Source: Christiangramia gaetbulicola
GTDB lineage: Bacteria; Bacteroidota; Bacteroidia; Flavobacteriales; Flavobacteriaceae
NCBI RefSeq assembly: GCF_003054225.1
Contig: NZ_QBKQ01000001.1
Span: 372,001 to 436,000, forward strand
Length of the DNA stretch: 64,000 nt
Direction of reading: 5' to 3'
The notes beneath the pieces are model-generated. The model saw nothing but the letters and a program-made list of their open reading frames with translations. It did not search any database and had not been told where the DNA came from. A program made the translations under genes and the position numbers. This document shows positions 8,894 through 18,153 of this stretch, piece after piece (position 1 is the stretch's first letter; each line of letters begins with the position of its first letter).

Positions 8894-11383
8894 TTAAACA
8901 GGTAATAAGATAGTAAATATTGTTCCTTCTCCCTCTTTGGTATCTATTTTTAATTCCCCACCGTGTACCTGAATGATCTCATAACTCAGGTAAAGTCCAA
9001 GTCCGGTACCCTGCCCGCTGGGCTTGGTAGTAAAAAATGGCTGGAATACCTTATCCAGGATATTCTGGGAAATTCCAATGCCATTATCCTTTACCTGTAT
9101 ACAAACCTGATCAAGTTTTTTCCTGGTTAGAATTTCGACTTTCGGGACATATTCCGGGTCGTTGGTATGGCATTTTTTCTGTTGCACAGCATAAAAGGCA
9201 TTAGTGAGTAAGTTCAGGATCACCCTTCCAATCTCCTGCGCCATGATATTGATCTTCTCCACCCCTGGATCAAAATCCTTTTCCAGATGAGCATTAAATG
9301 TTTTATCCTTTGCACGCAATCCATGATATGCTAAACGCAAATATTCATCACACAGAACATTTAGATCTGTAGGTTCTTTTTCAGAATTTTCTTTTCTGCT
9401 ATGCTGCAGCATTCCTTTTACGATCGCATCTGCACGCTTACCATGATGATTTATTTTATTAAGGTTATTCCTGATATCATTTAAAATTACTCTCACCTCA
9501 TCATGGTTTCCTTTTTCAATTTCTTCGCTAACTTCATCGAGCAATTCATTATTTACTTCAGAAAAATTATTCACAAAATTCAACGGATTCTGGATCTCAT
9601 GGGCGATTCCAGCAGTAAGCTCTCCCAGGCTTGCCATCTTTTCAGACTGGATTAGTTGGGATTGGGTAGCCTTGAGCTGATCTAAAGTCTGCTCTATCTT
9701 CTTTTTTTGCCTTTTTAATTGAGCATTGGCTTTTTGCTTGTTCTTATTGTTGCGGTATAAAATTATGGCAAGGACAACCACTGAGATCAAGACAATTAAG
9801 ACACTTATAATAAGCCAGCGCTGAAAAATACTTTCCTTTTCTTTTTCTAATTTTTCTCTTTCTAAAAGATTTATGGTCTTTTCGCTTTCATCTAAAATAG
9901 AGCGAATCTCAGCATCAGCTATTCTGTTTATTTCTTCAGATTTTTCTTTTTCTGACCTTAACAATTGATAGTCTTTTAAATACTGATAAGCCATTGCGGG
10001 ATTATCAAGCTCCTCATGGATCTGGGATAAAAGAAGAGTAGCCTTTTCAGTAGCCTGGGCGTTACTATCCAGATTCAGGGATTGGGTGGCATATTGTAAA
10101 GCCTGGTCAAAATTTTCGATTTGAAAATTACATTCTGCCAGGTATAAATTCATAAATGCAAGAGCCCACTCAACTCCCTCTATTTTTCTGAAACCCTGTT
10201 CAGCTTTCTGAAAATAGGGTATAGCTTCCTTATATCTCCCCTGGCTTTTTAATATCTGGCCCTGGGCGTCGTTATATCTTGCAATGGCCCAGTCTTTACT
10301 TCTTACGGTATCTTTGAGAGAAAGCTGCATATATTTTTTGGCCTCCTCATATTTTTCTATCGCAATAAGGGGAAATACAATGGTCCCATAGGCTATACGT
10401 AATCGTAAGGAATCCTTTTCCTTTTCTAATTCTTCAATTGCAATGCGATAGTTATCTGCAGCCCTGCTGTCCATACCATAATTTTCATAAGCTATAGCCA
10501 GGTTATACTGATCTATTATCCTTAATTCCCGATCTTCGACAGGATCTAATAACTCCAGGGTTTTCAGGTAATATTCAATCGCAAGTGACCACCTGCCCTG
10601 CATCCTGTAACCATTTGCCATAGCGCTATGAATAAGTGCCAGATTATTTTTATCCTGTTCTGCAGACATTAATTTGATCAATTCCAGCTCTATTTTTTTG
10701 GCCTCTTCTTCCTTTTCTAAATAGACCAGGGTTCCCATTTTAATGGTCGATAAATGAAATGCAGGATAGATCTCACCTATTTCTGAGAATAAGTTTATAG
10801 CTTCTGTTAGCTTCGTTAATGCTGTTTCCGGGCTCTCGAGGCGATAATAGGTTCCGGCGATAGCGTATAAAAGATTCGCCTGTATCTCTTTGTTATCTGA
10901 TAATTCATCCCTGGCGAGTGTCTTATTAAATTGATCCTGAAACAGTTCTACATCTAAATTTGAATCAGCCCTCATTATATCTGTAAAATTGCTATTATCA
11001 TCACGCGCTTCTTCTAAGTAATTGGAGATCTGCTGAGCCTTTTTTCTATAATAAATACTAATGGGATTGTCACGATCATAATAGAAATAGGATAAGGTTA
11101 AATAGTACATGGCTTCCCCTTCAGCATAATCCAATTTATCAGAAAGTGCTTTTGCTTCTTGTAGAGCCAGGAAACCATCTTCAAATTCAGGAATTAAAAA
11201 ACACAAACGCGCGAATTCATTCTTTAATCTTATAATTCTTGTTTCGTCCCCGGAAGATTTGTCTATAAGTTGTTTTACACTATCCTTCTTAAATTTATAA
11301 TCCTCTATATCACGGCTAGTCTGGCCTAAACTATTTAGACCTACCGCTAAGAAAAGGAGACATAATAGGTGATTGATTTTCAT
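8894..11383 (-). CDS. TPR-type membrane sensor histidine kinase
   Basis: An 829-residue kinase with a signal peptide (cleavage probably after LNSLGQ, about residue 21). About 450 residues of tetratricopeptide repeats in the periplasm follow, then a membrane helix near 525-545 (WLIISVLIVLISVVVLAII). A cytoplasmic coiled coil carries KATQSQLIQSEKM before the phospho-acceptor helix (GELTAGIAHEIQNPLNF, His595). The ATPase domain has NLLTNAFYAV, DNGIGI and GTGLGLYL. The catalytic half is nearly the same as that of the giant kinase upstream, suggesting duplication. Its start overlaps the stop of the giant kinase gene as ATGA. Members of this architecture usually sense protein or envelope cues through the TPRs, but the ligand is not evident here. 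Confidence 0.92.
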   Translation of the reverse strand: MKINHLLCLLFLAVGLNSLGQTSRDIEDYKFKKDSVKQLIDKSSGDETRIIRLKNEFARLCFLIPEFEDGFLALQEAKALSDKLDYAEGEAMYYLTLSYFYYDRDNPISIYYRKKAQQISNYLEEARDDNSNFTDIMRADSNLDVELFQDQFNKTLARDELSDNKEIQANLLYAIAGTYYRLESPETALTKLTEAINLFSEIGEIYPAFHLSTIKMGTLVYLEKEEEAKKIELELIKLMSAEQDKNNLALIHSAMANGYRMQGRWSLAIEYYLKTLELLDPVEDRELRIIDQYNLAIAYENYGMDSRAADNYRIAIEELEKEKDSLRLRIAYGTIVFPLIAIEKYEEAKKYMQLSLKDTVRSKDWAIARYNDAQGQILKSQGRYKEAIPYFQKAEQGFRKIEGVEWALAFMNLYLAECNFQIENFDQALQYATQSLNLDSNAQATEKATLLLSQIHEELDNPAMAYQYLKDYQLLRSEKEKSEEINRIADAEIRSILDESEKTINLLEREKLEKEKESIFQRWLIISVLIVLISVVVLAIILYRNNKNKQKANAQLKRQKKKIEQTLDQLKATQSQLIQSEKMASLGELTAGIAHEIQNPLNFVNNFSEVNNELLDEVSEEIEKGNHDEVRVILNDIRNNLNKINHHGKRADAIVKGMLQHSRKENSEKEPTDLNVLCDEYLRLAYHGLRAKDKTFNAHLEKDFDPGVEKINIMAQEIGRVILNLLTNAFYAVQQKKCHTNDPEYVPKVEILTRKKLDQVCIQVKDNGIGISQNILDKVFQPFFTTKPSGQGTGLGLYLSYEIIQVHGGELKIDTKEGEGTIFTILLPV

Positions 11384-14300
11384 CGGTTTGTTTTTATTAT
11401 GATTGTGAAGGTTGTTCCTTTGCCTTTTTGAGTTTCTACTTCCAGGACACCTCCATGGGCCTTTACAATATCGTAGCTTAGACTAAGTCCCAAACCAGTT
11501 CCCTGCCCGGTTGGCTTGGTGGTAAAAAATGGCTGAAAGATCTTATCCAGGTTCTTTTTTGGAATTCCACAACCGTTATCTTTAACACGAATAAGCACCT
11601 GGTTCGCTTCCTTATGAGTTGAAATGCTGACTTTTGGTTCATATAAAGGATCATTGGTATTTTTTCTTTTCTGCAATACGGCATAAAAGGCGTTGGTAAG
11701 TAAGTTGAGGATAACCCTTCCAATCTCCTGGGCCATCACAGCGACATTTCCCAGGTCTGGATCAAAATCTGTTTCCAGATCAGCATTAAATGATTTATCC
11801 TTAGCCCGTAAGCCATGATAAGCCAAACGCAGATATTCATCACACAGGACATTAATATCTGTAGGTTCTATTTCTGAATTACCTTTCCTGCTATGCTGCA
11901 GCATCCCTTTTACAATAGCATCTGCGCGCTTGCCATGATGGTTTATTTTATTAAGATTATTCCTGATATCCTTTAAAATTTCTCTTACCTCCTCCAGATC
12001 TCCTTTTTCAATTTCTTCAGCTATTTCATCGAGCAATTCATTGCTTACTTCAGAAAAGTTATTCACGAAATTCAACGGATTCTGGATCTCATGGGCTATT
12101 CCTGCAGTGAGTTCTCCCAGACTTGCCATTTTCTCAGATTGAATTAATTGTTTCTGGGTTTGCTGAAGTTCTGTAAGTGCTCTTTCTGCATTTTCCCTGG
12201 CTGCCTTTATTTCTTTAAGATCCTGCCTGGCTTTGATGGCATTCGCTTCAGCAACTTTCAGATCTTTAAAACGGATATAGGTAAGGTTAAATACTGCCGC
12301 AAAACGTTCCAGCAATTCAAGTGCATCTTCGTCCTGTTCCTCTCCGGAAGCTAAACCAATAAGACCACCAGAAAAATAGGCCATATACTGTATCCTCCTT
12401 TTTTGTTCAAGACCACCCTGGAATGGGATCTTCAATTCCTCATTTAGATACCTGAAATAATTCTGCAATTCCCTGCCTTCCATATCTATTATCTGAGAGG
12501 TCTTTCCCTGCTTCCAGCCGTCTAACATCCGGGCAATAGATCTATTTTTTGAAGCCTCTAACTTAAAGTGATTTGCAAGCCTGGTGCCGTCTTCATTGGT
12601 CGCCCAGGCATCTATGGTGTCCAGGTCACTATCAATTAAACCAATAAATAATCTATTTGGAGAAATACCCAATTCCAGTAGCTGCTCAAAAACGACCATG
12701 GAGGTTTCAGTAAATTCCTGGCTATACTCCATAGCCAGCGTACGGCTTCTCACTTTTTCCAAAGCCGTTTCAACCCTGGCTTCCCTTGCCCGCTGTTCTG
12801 CCTTTTGCAAATCGAGGAAACGGGTATAGGACTGTTCAAAAACCCTGGCGAATCTTTTAAAGATCTCGTAAGATTCCGGGACCGATTCATAGGTGATAAA
12901 AAGGAGATATCCATATTTAAAAAAAGCAACATGATCTATCTGGGAGGTTGGGAAAGAAATTCCCTGTGCTTTCATTTGCAATAATTGATCACCAACTCCC
13001 GGCAGAGTACATAAATATTTGTAATGGGCAGGACACTCGTCTTCACCTATTTCGTTAACCAGCAAGCTTTGGCCTTGCTGTCCCGCTTCATAATATTTAA
13101 GAAAAACCCCTTCTCTTGGTGTTCTGTATTTAGGGAATACACCCTGGCCATTGCTACCCCATTCCAAAGACCCCTTTTCTTCATCGTCATAAATATTGAA
13201 GGCACAAAACCAGGTGGACACTCCCAGTTCCTGAACCTGTTTTACCAGTTCCAGTGAAAGATCTGCCAGATCTTCGCTCTTCTGCATACCTATAGATCTG
13301 CTACGGATCCTTTCCAGAGCAGCTTCAACCTGTGCTTCCCTGGCCTGAAGTTCTGCTTTTTTAAGATCCAGATACCTGGTGTAAGCCTGTTCAAAGACCT
13401 TAGCAAAACGAGGAAGAATATGGGCTTCCTCAAAAACCTGCAAAGCAGAAACCAGTATATATCCATTTTTAAAGGATGCTCCATAGTCAATTTCCCAGGG
13501 AGGTGCCCCGGGCATAGGAGTATCATTTTCTTCCAGATCTTTAAGCACTTTTTGAGCAGAAGGAAGATTGAAAATATCCTGAAAATGTTGTTCAATAAAA
13601 TCCCCCGGTATCTCTATAGAGAATAACTTTTCTCCCTTTTTCCACTGGTTATATCTGTATTCATGAATATAGTCCAGGTCTTTTGGAACAATAAAAGGAC
13701 TCATCATACCAGCCCCTGGAATACTATGCCACTGCTCCACATGATCTTTGTGCTTATCACAAAAAACAATTCCGGTGGCAAATAGATCGCCTCCAAAATT
13801 TCGTAGTTGATTAAACATTTCGGTAGTGACAGAGCTAAAATCCTTGCTATTTTGCATTCCCATAGACCTGCTACGAACTCTCTCCAGCGCCGCTTCAATT
13901 TGAGCCTGTTTGGTTTGAGCTTCGGCATTTTCCAGGTCACGAAACCGGGTATAAGTTTGCTGAAATACCTTACCGAACCTTAGAAGGGTTTTATTTTCTT
14001 CTTCAGAAAAGGGCTCACCTTCAAAATTCTCTATATAAAGCCCCACATCATCCATTAAAACTGTAGATATGGCCAGCCCTTTACAGTTTTGATAATAGCT
14101 TTTTGTTTCTTCTGCTACACCCGGAATAATTTCGAACAACTCCCGATAAAATTTATTTTTTTCTTCAAAAGTGTACAGGTTGCTGAAAAAATTATCACCG
14201 TTCTTTTTAGCCTTTAAAAAACTGTTCCAGTTAGGCGTATCGATATAGGGAACCGTTACTTCAGCAGGAATACTATTTTTATCGGTAAGCCAGATATGCA

Positions 14301-17300
14301 TATCATCATTCTCTTTGTAGTCTATGATAAACCCGGTGTGTTCTATATTAAAATTCAGATGTACCAGTTGATCAAAAACGACCTTTATAACCTCCTCCAG
14401 TTCTGAACTTTTTTGCATCCCCATAGTCCTACTACGCACCCTTTCCAGAGCTGCCTCGATCTGAGCCTCCCTGGCCTGATTTTCGGCTTTTTGAAGATCC
14501 AGAAAACGGGTGTAGGTAAGGCTGAAACTTCTGGCAAAGCGTTTGCAGATTTCAGCATATTCCAGGGTTAGTGGTTCATCAAGGAATACGAACAGGACCC
14601 CATCCTTAAAGGGAAAACTGAAGTGAAAGACAATTTCAGATAAAGTATCCAGATCTATATTCACCGGGTAATCCCTGACCGTATTTAACCTATCGAAATA
14701 TTTGTATTTATCCTTTCCTTTTAATTCATAGGAAAAAGCCGAATCGCCATTTTCCCAGGCCATTTTCACACCTTCCAGCAAAGGATGAAGGCTCATATCT
14801 AAAGTTCCCGTAGTAAGTTTTGCCTGGTGTCCTTTTTTAGTAGAGGCCGTATATAATTGCATGTGTTCAGACTGACTGAGAATTCCAATTCCACATCTGG
14901 TAGATTTCTGAAGTCCCAATCCGCGTAGTTCCTTAAAGAAAGTGATTACGGTGTTTCCTATCTCATCGGTATTATGCATTGCCATCGTCGCGGCCCTGAT
15001 ACGCTCCAAAGCAAGGTTGATTTCAGCTTCCCTGGCCTGTTTTTCAGCTTTCTGAAGGTCTAGAAAACGAGTATAGGTCTGATCAAAAACTTTGGCAAAC
15101 CTGGTGAAAATCTCATGTTCTTCTGTGGCAGGTTCAAGAGTATTGAACATGAGATAACCATGCGTAAAAAAGGCGCAATGCATGATCTGAAAGACAGGCG
15201 GAGATTGTCCTTTTTCTTCCAGCTGATTCAGGATCCTATTAAAAACAGGGATAGAGGCCATATAATCATAATGAGCTTTTAATTCTTCCCCTTTTTGTTC
15301 TTCTACGTACAATTTATCGCCGCGTTTCATCGCTTCATAAATTCGAAGAAAAATGTCTTTGGAGCTCGAGGTTTGAAATGCAGGTTGAAATCTATCCATA
15401 CCGCTCATCCAGGCAGTGGCTTCAGATCTATCATTATTCCATATATTAAAACCACAGCCCATAACATTTATTCCCAGGGCTTGTATTTGATCGAACAAAA
15501 GTGCTGCGGTCTCCTGTAATTCTGAACTATGCTGCATACCCATGGTTCGACTTCTAACACGTTCTAAAGCTGCCTCGATCTGAGCCTCCCTGGCCTGGGC
15601 TTCGGCTTTTTGAAGATCCAGAAAGCGTGTATAGGCCTGTTCGAAGACTCTCCCGAAGCGCTCCAGTATTTCCAGGTCATTTTCAGAAATAGGTTCTTCA
15701 CTTACTGTCTGGAGTCCGCTATATTCAAAAAAAGTAAAGCCTGCTACATATCTTTCAAGAGCCTTATTGGCTTCCTGAACATGCTCAGGGAATCGTCTGA
15801 ATTCAGTTTCTGAATAGAGATATTCATCATATATTTTTTTCTCTTCACCTTCCAGGGTATATATAAATCGCTTTTTCTGAGCTTTCCAGGCATCCCACAT
15901 GGCGTGATGAAAGGGATAATTTTCAAATTTCATATAATAGGATTCTGCATCCTTTCCTGTTTCGGGATTTGCAGCCCATACGGTATTGCTCCTATCCTTT
16001 TCATTAATAAGATTGATAATGCAGAATGTGAGGGTGAATTCCAGATCTGTAAACTCCTTAAGAAGCTTATCTACCACAGAGGACAACTCAGAGGAATGAT
16101 GCATGGCCAGACTGGTTGATCTTACTCTTTCCAGGGCTGCCTCTATCTGAGCCTCCCGGGCCTGGGCTTCAGCCTTTTTAAGATCCAGAAAACGGGTATA
16201 GGTTTGCTCAAATACTTTCCCGAAACGTTTAAAAATCTCATGAGCTTCGGGAACTTCCTCATAGGTGATAAAAAGTAAAAACCCTTTATTGAACCTCACC
16301 AGGTGATTGAACTGTCGTGTGGGTAGATCTAATCCTGCCTCCTGGAATTGCTCAAAGGTCTTTTTTAGTTCCGGCAGAGATGCCAAATAATCATAATGCG
16401 CGACCAGATCCTCACCTTCCTGACCATAAATAAAAAAATCACGGTTTTTAATAATCGTTTCATGCCAGGGAAGCAGACTTTCATGCTCTGTTAAAGGCAA
16501 CACAAAAGGCTCCTGCATTTCCCCTTCGCTACTCATGATACAGGTACTGGATCTTTTATCTTCTGAAAGAATATTATATCCTGCACTCCATGCTGGAATT
16601 CCCAACTTTTGGATTTCCAGAAAAAGTATATTGGCAGCTTCAGGTAACTCCTTAGAATGCTGCATAGCCATGGTTCGACTTCTTACCCGTTCTAAAGCTG
16701 TTTCGATCTGGGCTTCCCTGGTTTGAGCTTCCGCTTTTTTAAGATCCAGGAAACGGGTATAGGCCTGTTCAAACACACTCCCAAATCGTTTTAAAACATT
16801 GTTCTCATGCTCGGTGAATATCCTGCCATGATGATTAATTATAAATATCGAGGTGTTCTTAAAAACGGCACATGAACGGGTATATCCACCTTCGCGTGAA
16901 AAGACTTCTTTTTTATGCGACTCATCGGCATTTAAATATGGAGGGAATTTAAAAAGGTGTTCAAAAAATTCAATTTTCTCCGCCTGGCTGAATTCTTCCG
17001 TGAAAAATCCCGGGCCCTTCTTTATTCCATTAATAAGATTTTTGTAGATAGGTTTATCGATAGGGGGTACATGAACCTTTTGTACATATTCTGCCGTACC
17101 GCCTGCACCCCAGCACCATAGCTCATCCTTTATATCTGAATTGATCGTGATAAAAGCACCTCCGGATAAGGAGAGTTGTAAATTAAGAAGTTCCCGGTGA
17201 ACCGTGTTGATGACATCCTGAAGCTCATTAGTATGTTGCATCTCCAAAGACCTCGCTCTTACCTTTTCTAATCCCATCTCGATTTGTAGTTCCCGGGACT

Positions 17301-17799
17301 TTTCCTCAAGTTCTTTAGTGCGTCTTTGAATGGCCTCTCTCAATTGTAAATTTTCAGCGCTAATCTGGTCAAAGCCTATGGTCTCTCCTTCTTCTGCCTT
17401 GGCATCTGGAATTGAAAAATGCTGATAAATAAATTTCCAGCCATCCTTAGTTTCATGAAGAGCGTTAGAAAACCTGAACCTGCCATAATACGTCCAATCT
17501 CCTTCATCCATGAACCAGGCATCAAAGAGGTGGGTTAAAAAAATGACGTCCCCGAATTTTTCAATGGTGGTAATATTGTTTCTCAGGTCAGTTTTCCCGG
17601 CAAATTGATCGGTGGTTTTTCTAAAAAATTCAGTGGTATCCTTTCGGTTTAGAAACTCTTCATTGTTTGTAGAACCAATGAAATGGTAATTATCATCAAA
17701 ATAGGAATCGTAGGTATCTATATCACCATTCAAATAACTATCAAGCCACTTTTGATAAATATTCAGAATCTCATTTTTCTGTTTTTGAGTTATGCTCAT
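11380..17799 (-). CDS. Giant soluble histidine kinase with nine repeated GAF-like sensor modules
   Basis: A 2139-residue protein without signal peptide or membrane helix. Residues about 1-140 form an NTF2/SnoaL-like domain and 150-185 a coiled coil. Nine copies of a ~188-residue unit follow. Each starts with a helix resembling AALERVRSRTMGMQ-S-EL, continues into an alpha/beta domain of GAF-like length, and ends in RFAKVFEQTYTRFLDL-KAEAQ. The helices begin near residues 170, 357, 547, 735, 920, 1108, 1296, 1483 and 1670. The kinase core has His1903 (GELTAGIAHEIQNPLNF), NLLTNAFYAV, DNGCGI and GTGLGLSL, so it should autophosphorylate. It is the first gene of the operon and overlaps the TPR kinase by ATGA. 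The GAF-like label is inferred from size, position and secondary-structure pattern. Ligands are unknown. Confidence 0.9.
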   Translation of the reverse strand: MSITQKQKNEILNIYQKWLDSYLNGDIDTYDSYFDDNYHFIGSTNNEEFLNRKDTTEFFRKTTDQFAGKTDLRNNITTIEKFGDVIFLTHLFDAWFMDEGDWTYYGRFRFSNALHETKDGWKFIYQHFSIPDAKAEEGETIGFDQISAENLQLREAIQRRTKELEEKSRELQIEMGLEKVRARSLEMQHTNELQDVINTVHRELLNLQLSLSGGAFITINSDIKDELWCWGAGGTAEYVQKVHVPPIDKPIYKNLINGIKKGPGFFTEEFSQAEKIEFFEHLFKFPPYLNADESHKKEVFSREGGYTRSCAVFKNTSIFIINHHGRIFTEHENNVLKRFGSVFEQAYTRFLDLKKAEAQTREAQIETALERVRSRTMAMQHSKELPEAANILFLEIQKLGIPAWSAGYNILSEDKRSSTCIMSSEGEMQEPFVLPLTEHESLLPWHETIIKNRDFFIYGQEGEDLVAHYDYLASLPELKKTFEQFQEAGLDLPTRQFNHLVRFNKGFLLFITYEEVPEAHEIFKRFGKVFEQTYTRFLDLKKAEAQAREAQIEAALERVRSTSLAMHHSSELSSVVDKLLKEFTDLEFTLTFCIINLINEKDRSNTVWAANPETGKDAESYYMKFENYPFHHAMWDAWKAQKKRFIYTLEGEEKKIYDEYLYSETEFRRFPEHVQEANKALERYVAGFTFFEYSGLQTVSEEPISENDLEILERFGRVFEQAYTRFLDLQKAEAQAREAQIEAALERVRSRTMGMQHSSELQETAALLFDQIQALGINVMGCGFNIWNNDRSEATAWMSGMDRFQPAFQTSSSKDIFLRIYEAMKRGDKLYVEEQKGEELKAHYDYMASIPVFNRILNQLEEKGQSPPVFQIMHCAFFTHGYLMFNTLEPATEEHEIFTRFAKVFDQTYTRFLDLQKAEKQAREAEINLALERIRAATMAMHNTDEIGNTVITFFKELRGLGLQKSTRCGIGILSQSEHMQLYTASTKKGHQAKLTTGTLDMSLHPLLEGVKMAWENGDSAFSYELKGKDKYKYFDRLNTVRDYPVNIDLDTLSEIVFHFSFPFKDGVLFVFLDEPLTLEYAEICKRFARSFSLTYTRFLDLQKAENQAREAQIEAALERVRSRTMGMQKSSELEEVIKVVFDQLVHLNFNIEHTGFIIDYKENDDMHIWLTDKNSIPAEVTVPYIDTPNWNSFLKAKKNGDNFFSNLYTFEEKNKFYRELFEIIPGVAEETKSYYQNCKGLAISTVLMDDVGLYIENFEGEPFSEEENKTLLRFGKVFQQTYTRFRDLENAEAQTKQAQIEAALERVRSRSMGMQNSKDFSSVTTEMFNQLRNFGGDLFATGIVFCDKHKDHVEQWHSIPGAGMMSPFIVPKDLDYIHEYRYNQWKKGEKLFSIEIPGDFIEQHFQDIFNLPSAQKVLKDLEENDTPMPGAPPWEIDYGASFKNGYILVSALQVFEEAHILPRFAKVFEQAYTRYLDLKKAELQAREAQVEAALERIRSRSIGMQKSEDLADLSLELVKQVQELGVSTWFCAFNIYDDEEKGSLEWGSNGQGVFPKYRTPREGVFLKYYEAGQQGQSLLVNEIGEDECPAHYKYLCTLPGVGDQLLQMKAQGISFPTSQIDHVAFFKYGYLLFITYESVPESYEIFKRFARVFEQSYTRFLDLQKAEQRAREARVETALEKVRSRTLAMEYSQEFTETSMVVFEQLLELGISPNRLFIGLIDSDLDTIDAWATNEDGTRLANHFKLEASKNRSIARMLDGWKQGKTSQIIDMEGRELQNYFRYLNEELKIPFQGGLEQKRRIQYMAYFSGGLIGLASGEEQDEDALELLERFAAVFNLTYIRFKDLKVAEANAIKARQDLKEIKAARENAERALTELQQTQKQLIQSEKMASLGELTAGIAHEIQNPLNFVNNFSEVSNELLDEIAEEIEKGDLEEVREILKDIRNNLNKINHHGKRADAIVKGMLQHSRKGNSEIEPTDINVLCDEYLRLAYHGLRAKDKSFNADLETDFDPDLGNVAVMAQEIGRVILNLLTNAFYAVLQKRKNTNDPLYEPKVSISTHKEANQVLIRVKDNGCGIPKKNLDKIFQPFFTTKPTGQGTGLGLSLSYDIVKAHGGVLEVETQKGKGTTFTIIIKTNR
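12720..17300 (-). repeat. Nine in-frame tandem DNA repeats encoding the module junctions
   Basis: A stretch of about 120-130 bases recurs near 12730, 13290, 13850, 14410, 14980, 15530, 16110, 16670 and 17240. It codes for the end of one module (YTRFLDL-KAEAQ) and the helix opening the next (EAQIEAALERVRSR). Period is about 555-570 bases. Copies are recognisable at the DNA level, for example GCCTCGATCTGAGCC and variants, while the bodies between them differ widely. The first copy (17240) keeps only the helix half because no module precedes it. Confidence 0.85.
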
Positions 17800-18153
17800 A
17801 TTAAATAAGTTTCTGGAATTGAAGGGATGAACATTGGTTTCAGATATTAATTCCTTACCGCTACAACCAGGAAATAGAATTTTAATTAAAACTATTTGTT
17901 ATTCAGCGGAAATCTCTTAGTTAATATACTCTATTTCAATAAATTAAATTAACAAACAAGATGAAAAGCCTGAAAAACCATATCAGTTGCAACAATTTTT
18001 TAATGGTTTCTATTTAATAAGAGAAAGAAGGGAGTTCAACCTGGGAACTTTTAGCTAAAAAATTTTGTTTCGAAAAGGCTTAAAAGCGCTTTGTTTGCTG
18101 AAAATCACTAACTTAGACGAACTAACTATTACATCAACCTAAAAATTACAACT
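17800..18153. other. Divergent intergenic region, promoters for both sides expected
   Basis: This 354-base AT-rich gap separates the start of the giant kinase operon from the TPR lipoprotein gene, so both promoters must lie here. On the plus strand TAACTTAG (18109-18116) with TTG at 18091-18093 is a weak match to the Bacteroidota promoter, with a 15-base spacer. No convincing minus-strand element, open frame or repeat was found. Confidence 0.4.

Noticed and set aside
12720-17300. CRISPR-like array from the regular repeats in the giant kinase gene
   Set aside because: The repeats are about 120 bases every 560 bases and lie in frame inside a coding sequence. CRISPR repeats are about 24-40 bases with short spacers.
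11380-17799. Frameshift or assembly fusion as the cause of the 2139-residue kinase
   Set aside because: One frame runs through all nine units and the kinase core with regular spacing and no internal stop. Unit-count errors in assembly remain possible but the frame itself is sound.
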